Origin: Haliclona indistincta
Taxonomy: Eukaryota > Porifera > Demospongiae > Haplosclerida > Chalinidae
DNA length: 64,000 bases
Direction of reading: 5' to 3'
Assembly: GCA_964017065.1 (NCBI GenBank)
Contig: OZ024785.1
Span: forward strand, 10,681,086-10,745,085
The notes beneath the pieces were generated by a model. The model was not told the origin of the DNA. It did not search any database and worked only from the letters and a program-made list of their open reading frames with translations. A program made the position numbers and the translations under genes. Positions 21,838-44,600 of this stretch are shown here, one piece after another. The stretch's first letter is position 1; the number at the start of each line of letters is the position of its first letter.

Positions 21838-24800
21838 GTATCTTCATATCACGACTACAACTTTAATTCCCTGTATTTTTACAGTTGTTCGTAGCCGGCC
21901 GGCTAGAAAAGAACGCCAGGAAACTGAAGGTATCAGTATTTAAATACCTCTGTAGTACTAGTGCTTGATTCAGAACCTTGATGCATGCAGGTCGAAAGGA
22001 CAGCAACAACTGGGAAGTAGCACAAGGTATATCTGTGCAGCGCTAAATTGCCAGCTTGGGCATGCCTGTGCATGCCCAGATGTTTGCATGCATAATCTCA
22101 GCACCGTTTGCTAGTTCATGCTCTTATTCACTGTCAAAGGCACTATTGATTCAGTAGAATGATACATTATAATAGCGTTTCTTTGTCTTTATTCCTTGAT
22201 TTAAGTTATGTTAGCTTTTTCATTGTACAAGCACCTCATTAACTGTGCGCTATATGGAATTTGAAGCATGGTGCTTTTGATCTTTGTCCTAATTGGGGTG
22301 TTGTGAGGGAACACATCAAGGACTTTTTTGTTACAGCAGTTTTATTACTTCTTGCAAGGGTAAAGCGTGAACTGTAGAGCATAGACTGTAAAGCTTGGAG
22401 CAATAATGCGTTAATATTCCTGCTCCACTATGTGAAAAATACCAGTGACTTGACACAAATTAGTGACTACAAGGTGATACTTTATACTCATTCTTCCTTT
22501 CAAGAAGTAATAAAACCTCTGTATCATTTTTAGTGGGTTGTTGTACAGCTGGCAAAGAAACAGTGAAGGGAAATCGGAGAAATAAAAGTTGTGGTAATGC
22601 AAAAGCAGTACTCACATTTGCAGATGTGAAAGAAACAGTCCAGATTCAGAACAAGAAGACGGATGACTGGGAAGTAGCACAAGGTATTTTGCAGTTGTGT
22701 TTGTATTACTTCTACAGTTTTAGTAACGTATTCTCATGCCCGTCACTAGCTTTAATTTGTCAGTGTGTATGTACGTACATGTGCAAGACATGTGTTTTGT
22801 ATGCAAGGGAATCCGAAGGTGGTATTAGTCACAAAACATTAGCTTTTCATTAACATAACATGTCCTACATCACTCCAAGTGAGCATCTGATGCAGTTTTC
22901 TGGGATCAGTTGTAAAACATAGAATCAGCACTGTAGTCGTGTTGTCATTCTGTCTGTTTGTCGCTATGATTTCTTGTTGCTCACTAAAAACTCAGCGCTG
23001 AAACAGACAGAAATCAATGCTTGCTCAGATTTGAATTAGTTATAGAGCTTATTGTGCAAGTTACAGCGTAAATGGCTCACCTGGATGGCTGTTGTTGGTG
23101 ATATGGATTTTGTAGTATCTGGACCCTGACTTTAAATATGTGTAATTGTCACTCTCATGTGTTTGTCTCATTCTTTCATTCCATCTCGTGTGTATATAAA
23201 TCTGTGGTTCTTGAACTAACTCATCATTCCTCTTATTGCTGTGATCTATTGTGTCTATCATTAAAACATCTTTTGGCAAACTGCAAGTCACTACAGATTT
23301 CTATAATGACAAAATTATCTACTGCTGGCTGCCTTACAGTGAGTTCGTCTTTACTTCAGAACAGCGCGGCAGACTTGCTTCATTCTCGAGTTATGGGGTA
23401 ATTTGCTTACCTCATTGCTGGCGATCTAGAGTTCTCCGTAGACAAAACTATCCACAGTTGACTGCATGGTATTATACAATGCATAGTCTGGTAGCAAGGA
23501 TAACAGGTGAGATAAATTCACATTTTCTTGCCTTGTTTGCTTGGCTGCTGATATTGCCCCCCTCTGGGTGATCAAGTCTGTACTTGCCTTGGTGTTTTCA
23601 AGAACTCTTCACTACATGACTAGCAAATCTTTTCTAACTTTACAAAGCTCTTGGGGCCTGCTCAGGACTTCATACTCATAACTGTCAGCATCTCCTCTGT
23701 CTCATCATCCATCCAGTCTTTGCATGAGTGTATTGGGACACTATTCTTATCTTTCCTTTGGAAAAAAATTATCTCAACATAATTATTCTAGTGTTACAAG
23801 TATTTACAGATACTATTTTGTTGTTTGTAGGTTTTGCATACATGTACTTTGCAGCAGTTTGCATGTATTAAAATTTACAATTCTAGCTTGCTGTGTTAAA
23901 GAGAAAAAGGAAAAATATGTGGCGATAGCAGAAATGTTGTGTACCAGATTCGAACCAGTGCACGTTATAATATAACACTACCTGGCAATAGTTCATGTAC
24001 AAGAGTAGTACTTGTCTGTTTCCAAGTACCGGGTTTTCAACTCTTTGTAAGTTGGTTCAGTACATGAAGCTAGTTTCATGCAGAAATCCATTGCTTATGT
24101 TTTATAATCCCACCTCTTGATAATAATGTAGCCTAGACGATGCATAGAATAGTGGAATCTAACCCATGTTTTGTTCTCTTATAGTTGGCCGAGAGTGCAG
24201 GAAAAATCTTAAGACAAATGAAGGTTTTTAGCATACTGATAGCCCTATAGCTAATGATATTATCATAATAGTTATCCGCAAGCAAGTTTCTTCTGTATTA
24301 GAGGCAGCTCATGATAAGATCAGCAAATGGGAAGTTGCACAAAGTATGTGATAGCAACTTTGTGACTAACAAAAGTACTATTTGCTGTCTACATGTAGCT
24401 GGTCCAAATTGGTCAGAAGATCTCGATAGCGATGAAGGTAACACTATATTTATTATTGCTCATAAATAATATTATTGTTGATTGTTCGTATCATGATTTG
24501 GGATTTAGAGTTGGTCATGTTTTGTACAGGGTAGTAAGTAAAGGCAATGATACACTACGCAACTTTGTTGCCTGGAATAGAACAGCGTTCTATTCGCGCA
24601 ACAATATTGCATCGAATTTGCATGACACACTATGCGATTTTGTTGCTGGCAACAGTTGCGTGCAACAAAGTTGTCTAGTGTATCATGGCCTTAAGGCTAT
24701 CATGGACCGGAAACATTTACAGGTCACAATGCTATAACATTTTCAATTATGCATTTGCAAGTTTGAACCAGGAAAATATTGATTTTGGTACTGTTTAGTC

Positions 24801-26378
24801 ATACAGCCCTTGATCTTCTTGTAAGCTTTTTAGCATTGCAACATTGACATTTTAGCATAAAATTATTGCAACAAAACAATGGTATCTATTAAGGCAATGA
24901 TATGTCCATGAAAACTTGCTTCGTCTTAAATTATGTTGTAAGCTTGAGCTGCTCGACTGTGCTATCCACTGTTTAGTAAGTAGTAATGTTCCTTGCTACG
25001 TTTGACATTGACTATTTTCCACATTACAGAGTTTGAAGAAGAAACTGACAGTGAAGGACTTGAAGGTGTGTTGCATGCAACAAACATTATTCTGTTACAA
25101 TTCAGTTCACCTGACTTGTTTTTATAGTAGAAGCCTCTTGCTGACAGTATGAAGCATAACATTTTAGATAGACAAATTGAGTTAGGAAAATGTTTTGGCA
25201 AAACGAAAGGAACATATAATCTCAATGGTTAAGTCACATATACTATTTGGGATTTGTTATCGCACTTATTGCTGTACTGCTCCAAATTTTCGTGGACAAA
25301 TTCACAAAGATTAACATGTGGCAACAAGAAGCTTTATCAATCTCAGTACTCCCAGCATGCTGGTACTGCCAAGATCACTCCTGCATTGGCTTTTGATTGG
25401 CTTTTCTACCTCTCACACATCTCAAATTCACCGTTGTAACGTACACACGTGTATCTTTTGCTAGACACCACACCCATGTCGTCGATGGTTTTTTAGACCA
25501 AAACCCGATCATGAAAATGTCCTACCTATAGCCCAGAAGCCTTACTATGATAACAAATCCCAATAAGAGGATGGTTACCTGCTCCTTCCTCCATGTATTT
25601 ACGGAACACTCACAGTTATAGGCAGGTACTAGAATACAACATGATTGTTATTGCTAATGTGGAGTATTGTTATTGCTAATGTGGATTTTTGTATTACAGA
25701 GATGTGTATGAACTTAAAGCATTTTTTGGTAAGTGAAAAATAAGTATCAATAGAATCTGTACTGAGTTCAAATTTTTGCCTAATTGTGCTGCATTGATTG
25801 TATAATTATTTTTCTCTTCTCAGCATGATGAACTGACATTGATCCATGTAAGTTTCTTTTACATACAAACTAGTGATTTTCTTGCCCATTTACTCAGGCA
25901 AAACTCGAGGAGATCTTGTTAAAAACCAGGTAATATAACATTGTGTCTTAGATTATTTACTTTTTATTAGTGAAAGGAAGAGGAAGACCGTGATCAGCAA
26001 AGAGAAGACTCAAACTGATGACAGCAAAGATGTATGTGACATGCATCTACAATAGCTTCTCTCTCATTTCATTCTCTGATCTCCTAGTCTACTTCTGAAA
26101 GTTTGTTCAAGGATAGAGGTTATCAAGTAGGTTTAAAATGATTTCACTTCATGACTAGTTTCCTTGCAATAGATGATCACATGTGGTTCTTGTGATGCAA
26201 CGTTCACCTCTTACGCTGGATTTGAAAGGCATGCAAAGAGGAGGGGTCATGCTGATCATCCATTAGAATGGACAGTGAGAAAAGTGAGCACCTTTTTTGC
26301 TTTTAACATTGTACATTCATATTGTATTCTAAGGAGGATGATGGCACCGAGGAAGGTAGCAACTTCAAACACAACTGA
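21813..26378 (+). CDS. Unrecognised C2H2 zinc-finger protein with repeated W-E-V-A-Q motif
   Basis: Fifteen small exons: 21813-21837, 21885-21929, 21991-22026, 22549-22683, 24185-24223, 24302-24343, 24399-24437, 25030-25065, 25700-25728, 25824-25847, 25898-25929, 25971-26031, 26088-26126, 26173-26283, 26334-26378. All junctions are GT-AG and in phase; the sum is 738 bp (245 residues plus TGA). The motif W-E-(V/E)-A-Q recurs at residues 4-8, 31-35, 76-80 and 103-107, each just before a splice donor. The middle is basic, then acidic (SEDLDSDE, EFEEETDSEGLE), then KLEEILLKT and a Lys-rich stretch. One C2H2 finger (C198, C201, H214, H220; CGSCDATFTSYAGFERHAKR) lies near the C-terminus. Exons 2-8 are phase 1-1. 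I cannot name the family. A nuclear, nucleic-acid-binding role is only suggested by the finger. The first exon is the least certain. Confidence 0.7.
22337..22520. mobile_element. MITE (CTTCTTGCAA family), best-preserved copy
   Basis: Ends TTTTATTACTTCTTGCAAGG and the inverted TTTCAAGAAGTAATAAAACC bracket about 180 bp in the third intron of the zinc-finger gene. Confidence 0.65.
22684..24184 (+). other. Intron 4 of the zinc-finger gene: no second gene recognised
   Basis: Short open stretches on both strands (about 23060-23570) show no family resemblance I can name. Possible alternative exons cannot be excluded. Confidence 0.35.
24547..24686. mobile_element. 140-bp MITE (ATGATACACTA ends)
   Basis: Inverted ends ATGATACACTACGCAACTTT and AAAGTTGTCTAGTGTATCAT, with a GTTGC-rich core, in intron 7 of the zinc-finger gene. 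Confidence 0.65.
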
Positions 26379-27103
26379 ACAATTATTTAGCAATACAATC
26401 CAAACATAAACAATTGAATTATCACACAAATTGACTTTTGTATATTGTTCAAACTTCACCAACTCTGAGCATCGGTTACAAGATATGGTCTAAGGTTGTA
26501 CCTGATTTTGTGTAAACGTGGTTGATGTCAACACCTTAGCCTATCTGTATGAACTAAGTGATCGACAACATTGTTAGCAAACTACCTTTGTCAGACACAT
26601 TGAGCAGCCCCTCTGCTGTTCATGTCAGTCTAAACTGAATAATTATTAGACAACTAATAGTTACCGAATGAGAGGTGACAATACCAAAGTAGTGGATCAA
26701 AGGCTTTTAGAGCACCAAATAGGGTTGCTTTCCTGCAGATTTGTATGTGGTGGTATTACTGCAGCACTTGTCATCATTCATTCATGAGACAAACATTAGC
26801 AGTCGTTTCACTGTTGCCCTTTACACTAGGTGAAGATAACTCGTAAAAACCAGAATTGTACTGGGACATACAAAGAACCCCCACAATTAGGATTGTATCT
26901 CTGTGTAAGCAGTGTTACTTACGAGCATGCTTAGAGGCTTGGTGTCAACTTAATCATCATGAACAGCTGTTAAAAACACCACCATCATTAGCTCGAAAAC
27001 AAATAGTTTGTACAACTTTGCATGAACTTGTACAATGAAAACTAAAAAGTAAAATTGAGCGATCTATACTGCAAACTACTATACTCTAACAGCTGCCACA
27101 TCA
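26379..27103. other. Intergenic region between convergent genes
   Basis: Carries the 3' ends of the zinc-finger gene (+) and STT3A (-). No conserved frame or clear AATAAA on either strand. Confidence 0.5.
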
Positions 27104-38437
<11,334 letters not shown>

Positions 38438-38614
38438 GGTGGACGTCTAGCTACCGTAACACCCCTTCTTTTAGAGCATGTGTTTGATCGATCAAACAAA
38501 GACAGCTTTGCGCATGCTCACTTAGAGGTTCTATCAGACCATGCCACGTGTCAAGTCATCATTTCGCGGGTTTTCACGCGGGAAGAAGGTAAACAACTCG
38601 CCAGAAAATCATAA
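38438..38614. promoter_or_regulatory. 177-bp bidirectional promoter region, STT3A / MSH6
   Basis: The start codons of STT3A (complement, 38435-38437) and MSH6 (38615) are head to head. The region is GC-richer than its surroundings and has GCGCATGC, CACGTG (E-box-like, near 38545) and CGCGGG. No TATA box was recognised. An upstream ATG at 38541 opens a 16-codon stretch ending at a possible GT donor (38589), so part may be 5' UTR. Confidence 0.6.
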
Positions 38615-41600
38615 ATGAAGGCTAGAAGCAAACCAAAGACGCCTAGCGGCAAAGAAGCAACTCTCTTCACTTATTTCAAGCCCAAAACGCCGTCTACATC
38701 TACCTGTGTGTCTCCTAATACTAATGGTGCGCCTAATGGAAAACAGCAAGCAGCAGCTGGTACTACTACACCTCTGCTTGATATCTCCACTAACGGCAAG
38801 CATGTTGTTACACCGAGCAGAAAGCGAAAGAATCAGGAAGAATCAAAGACACCCTTAACTCCACGTTTGCCACGAGCTGTATTGTGTGAGGATGATGACA
38901 GTGATGGAGAGATTGGGGCTAGAAAGGTGGATTGCACATCAATGATGATGGCTGGATTAGTAGTTTTGCTTTTTTTCCTCTAGAACCTTTCTGGGAGACC
39001 AAAGCGCAGAGCTTCAATGACAGTTACTGAGCGCAGGCGTGTTCACAAGAGAGTGAGACGAATGATAGATTCAGATAGCTCAGGTATATCTATAATGATT
39101 CAACTTGCCGTAAAGCTGATTTCTTTCACGTGCTTTTAAGATTAATTAAATTTCTTTTACATATTTTTAAATTTAATTTAAATTTCACATACGGAACAAT
39201 CACAAAAATTAAAACCATCGTATTCGTGAAACTAATTCCGTGTTCTGTTTTGCAGGGGAGGAGTATAAGCGTGATAGTGGCAATGAATGGTCTAACAGTG
39301 AAGATGAAAAAGTTACCAATGATGAACCAGTGAAAAAGGTAGTCTGTGTTGGTTGACGGCTATGGGTAGCAGTATTACAGCATCATCATGCACCCTTTTA
39401 GTATCCCAGATCTTAAGGTGGCGGGATACCAAAATTAATAATATTCATGATTTACTGGATACTGTTATTTTCACGACAAGACTGAACTTGGTGGCTGCTT
39501 TTTGCACTCGGTCTTACTCGCGCTGTCTCTAGGACCTGATTAATGTAAGTTTCGAGCCTATGCTCCCCGCCGTCGCGGAGCTACAAGACCGACCATCGCG
39601 AGGAGGTTTATGCAGTTTTTATCGAGTTGCATGCTAAACGAAGAGCTTACAGCTACATGAGTACGCTTACCACCCCAGGATCTAGGACTTCAAGGATGCT
39701 TTTTCGATATCTCTCTTTTGTTCGTTAGATACACGATCGAACGCCAAACAGCCATGAGATGTATGCTGTATCTAACGAACAAAAGAGAGATATCGAAAAA
39801 GCATCCTTGAAGTCCTAGATCCTGGGGTGGTAAGCGTACTCATGTAGCTGTAAGCTCTTTGTTTAGCATGCAACTCGATAAAAACTGCATAAACCTCCTC
39901 GCGATGGTCGGTCTTGTAGCTTCGCGACGGCGGGGAGCATAGGCTCGAAACTTACATTAATCAGGTCCTAGAGACAGCGCGAGTAAGACCGAGTGCAAAA
40001 AGCAGCCACCAAGTTCAGTCTTGTCGTGAAAATAACAGTATCCAGTAAATCATGAATATCATTAATTTTGGTATCCCGCCACCTTAAGCCAATTTAAAGT
40101 ATATGCGTGGGCGGAATCAAAGGCACCGCGCTTCCTTTAAATCACGTATTTCGTGATCCCCTCCCACCGTACAATATCAGCGTCACATTGAACATGCTTT
40201 AATTCCCATAAAGCACGCTGACGTTCGAATTCACTCGGTAGCGTTACAGCTTGATCTAGTCAGCCGCGGCATATACTTTAAACCACTTAATATAGGTAAG
40301 TCGTGCTCTACGTGATTTATGGCACTCGGGCTGTGGTCTTGTGTCTGATAAAGCACTCGGCTTCGCCTCGTGCTTTATCAGCCACTCGACCACACCCCTC
40401 GTGCCATAAATCACGTAGAGCACTCCTTACCTACATTAAGTAATACGTAAATCTTAACTTTGCAAGTTACTAGTGGTGAATACCAGTATAGAGATGCTGC
40501 AGTTTGTCTGTTGATGATTAGATCAAGTTTCGGTCATGAGCTGTGGAACTCTGAATTTGCCAAGTGATAATCATATTTTGTTGCTACAGTTGCATACTCT
40601 ATGTTGACTTGCAGCAAAATGGCGTCAAGCAGCGGTTCAGTGTTGTATTGCTTGGTGCTTTAATACGTAGCCTTCTGTACAGATGACTTTGAAAGCTTTG
40701 GCTTTGAAATCGTGCTTTTATCCAGAGCTCATTGCTAGCTGCTAGCTGCTAGCAGCTACCCATTGCTAGCTGTTTAAAATTTTCTAGGTTTTTTGTAGAC
40801 ATTAATGTTGTATGCAGCTATATGAATTGAGGGCTTTACTCTTCCAAGTTTTTTTTTTAATTTTCAATTCTTTCCTTTCAGAGCAAGTTGATGACTCCTT
40901 TGTCCACACCCAAACTCAGTACAGTATCCACACCTAGCTCAAAGACAAGTACTCCTCACTGTGCTGTCACACCACTCAGTGTCTGCTCACCAGTATGTAA
41001 ATTATATATACAGTGTAATAGAGACTTTTAGGTGGCGATACTGTTGTTAATATTCATGGTTATAACTACTTAATTATTATCTAGATCTCCCATAAGAGTA
41101 TAGCAAAATAATACATGGAGGTTTTGTGGCTTTTTCTTGATTTTCGAGTGACAGATCGATGCTGCAATGATCAGTGGTGTCTTGACCACAAACGTACAGA
41201 ACTTTTTTGATATTCGCTAGAATGAATAGCACAAAATCGCTCTGTACGTTTGTGGGCAAGACGCCGCTGATCACTGCTGTGTTTGAAGCGCATCGATTTG
41301 TCGCATGAAAGTCAAGAAAACAGCCACAAAACCTCCGTGTATTATTTTGCTATACTCTTATGGGAGATCTAGCTAATTATTGAGTAATTATTACAACCAT
41401 GACTGTTAACAATGGTACTGCCACCTTTAAGATTTACACGTTATTGTGTACATGATGTGTAACTTGTTGTAAGGTGCGGATTTGCTGATCCAATGCACAT
41501 CAGCAAATCTTTATCACGATCTTTATCACCGCTGCACGCTAGATGAAGCGGTGATAAAGAATGATCAAATCAACCAATCAAACCGCTGCTTTCTCTCTGT

Positions 41601-44600
41601 TGATTCATCAAAGCGATTTGATGAATCAACAGTGAGAGAATAAATATACACGTGCTAGTTATAAAATGTACTGGGCTCTGCTACTACAGTGCTACACACG
41701 TCATTCTTTTTCATAGCACATTTCATATCACGTGATGCAGTAATAAATAATGATAATCAATAGATACACTACATTCATTTCCATTCGGAATTTCTATCAG
41801 CTTGTCGACCAACGTATCCCTCTCAAAGTGATTCTGGAGGGCTTTCCATGCATCTGCGGGTTATCAACTGTGGTAATCAAGTAAAGTTGTGATGAACTGA
41901 TGATCATCATCACCAACGTAGGGAATGCATTCTGGCTTTTCTTGTTATACTCGGCCAACTGTGCTGCCGAAGGAGATGCTCCTACCGTATAGCCGTTTTT
42001 TTTCGCTAGTCAAATATTTCGTTAGCCAAATTTTGGCTGGGTCTAATTTTCGTCACAGAGCCACGTCACAGAACTTTTGAAATAGGCAAAAAGAATTTTT
42101 CGAAATCTAATTTTCGACCCGCACCAGCCGTTCGAAAATTAAATCCACATGAAAATAACCGGCTATACGGTAGTACCTTTGTCCCATCTATGAACCCCAC
42201 ACAGACCTTTAGCAAGCAGGTCACCCAGAGATCACTTGAATGATTCAGCCATTTCGATCTAGCGTAGCCTGAGCCCATAACCTGTTGTAAGCCACGGATT
42301 CGCTGATCAAACACACGCAATTTGAAGTGGTGATAAAGATAGAATGATCAAATCAACCTGGAGCACATGAATCAACAAGAGAGAATAAATATACACCATG
42401 TAGTGATACAAGTAATGACGTTTCAAAGGTTCATAGGGTTGCTGCTTTTGAGGAACAAACAGGTAGATGGCTGAATGTTGAACAAATTTACAGGAGTACA
42501 CTGTGCACAGGAGTGTAGAGAAAGCAGCGGTTTCTTGATCATCTTATTGAACTGGCTTACTTCATATCACGTTTATATGACGACACCTGGGCTGCCAACT
42601 GTCATGAATTGGATATCATTTGTGATCATCCAATAATGAGTTTTTATACAAACTTTGGCAAACCTATTTGTTTCTGTCTTTCCAGTGCATTGATGATGTA
42701 TATTTTGTTTTGTAGGCTACACCTTCAAGTATGGAGAATGGAAAAATGTTTCACGAGACTCTCCACTGGTTGAAAGATGACAACAGACGGTTTGTATAAT
42801 GCTGTCAACTTAGATTAAACACAAATTGTGCATATTATAGTGTCGAAATAGCTCAAGTGTGCATGTGGGCGGGTCCATGTACACATACCCTAATCCTTGC
42901 ATTGTCTTTGACTTGTGATGCAAGTTATTAACTATTTCTTATTACTGCAGTGATAAGGCTGGTTGCCGTGTCAATGACCCTCACTATAATCCAAGAACAT
43001 TACAGGTTAAGAGTGATTAAAATAATATTATTATCGTAATGATTGCTGTAATTTATTAGGTACCATCTGATTTCTTAAGGAAGCAGACTCCAGCCATGAA
43101 GCAATGGTGGATAATCAAGTCAGATAACTTTGATACTGCTTTGTTTTTCAAGGTATACAGCTCTATATATACTTACTTACTATACCGTACGTAGAGCTGG
43201 TATTTTTTTGTGGGGATTTATATTTCATGAGTGGTACAATTTGAATTTGTATTGAGCTTGTTAAAATCACAAATTTAGTTCTCACGATAATAATTTATAA
43301 TTTTATTAAGTGAAATTTTTGTACCACAAAAGGTACCAGTGTTATGTCTTGCTACTGCTTGCTACCATAATTTCTTTGCATAACCTTTAGGTCGGCAAAT
43401 TCTATGAGCTGTATCATATGGATGCTGTCATTGGTGTGCAAGAGTTAGGTTTGGTCTTCATGAAGGGTTCATTTGCACATTCTGGTTTCCCTGAGATTGC
43501 GTTCAGTCGCTATGCACAGACTCTTGTACAGAAGGGATACAAGTAAGCTGAATTACAATGCACTAGTGAATTTAAGCTATTACAATTTTATTTCTAGGGT
43601 TGCTCGTGTTGAACAAACTGAGACTCCTCAAATGTTGGAAGAAAGAATAAAAAATTGTAATAATGTCACTTCTGCACAGTCACGATAAATACATTCTGTC
43701 CTGTTGTAGCTATCAAGTCTCCATCACGTAATGATCGTGTTGTCAGGAGAGAAGTATGTGCTCATGTTAGTAAAGGTATGTCTTTCTCACATGATCCTAG
43801 TAGTAGGACTTGTGTTCACTATTCAATACTGTTGTGATTACAGAAATCACATGCGTTTGGTAAATATTGTAATACAGGTACTCGTACCATGGGATTTTCT
43901 GAGGGAGTTGAGCTTGAAACTGAGTCCTCATTTTTGTTAGCTGTGAAGGAGAAGGTCAGTAGTGTTCTTTGTGTTGTCACCATTGTGTGTTGCCTATAGT
44001 CTGGTTCAGGAGCTCACAGTGATATGATCTTTGGAGTATGTTTTGTGGATACATGCATTGGAACTTTTCATGTTAGCTTCTGCTACTTTTAATCATAATT
44101 ATTTGTTTCTCATGTTACGCAGCTTGGTCAGTTTACGGACGACAGACAGTGTTCTCGACTGAGGACACTTCTAGCACATTACCCACCAGCTCAAGTATAC
44201 AGAAATCTACTATACTGTTCGTCAATATGTTCTCTTACACTCAGATACTCTATGAACGTGGCAATCTCTCTCAACAAGTGCTCCTACTGTTTAACAAGAG
44301 GATGGCTTCTGTTATCAAAGACAGTCTTATTCCAGGTAAAGTATAATTATACATGATAGTTGTTGACTGGTGGATAGGCCAGCTAGAGTATCAAAGTGGT
44401 GACTTAAGGCTGAATAGATTCAGATTTATTTGCGTTTGTACTAGGCACGATAAGCAATGCACTGTATCGAGTAAAGAAGAATTAAGTAAAGAAGAATTGC
44501 TACATTTGTTGAAGTGTGTGTGTGGAAAGAGCGTTACTAGTGCTGTAATGATAGTGAAATTCTTTCATGAATTAGAAACTACAGAAAACGGTTGATAAAT

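Noticed and set aside
23061..23571. Overlapping frames in the large intron of the zinc-finger gene as an additional gene
   Set aside because: Low-complexity of evidence: no domain, no consistent splice structure, both strands open over the same bases.
38541..38588. Upstream ATG (MPRVKSSFRGF) followed by a GT donor, as an alternative first exon of MSH6
   Set aside because: The downstream ATG at 38615 already gives the PIP-like N-terminus in phase with all later exons. The upstream piece could still be 5' UTR.
41900..42320. Confident call of a Harbinger transposase
   Set aside because: Only a G-F-I-D-G-T-like heptamer and a short flank resemble it; kept as a low-confidence element.
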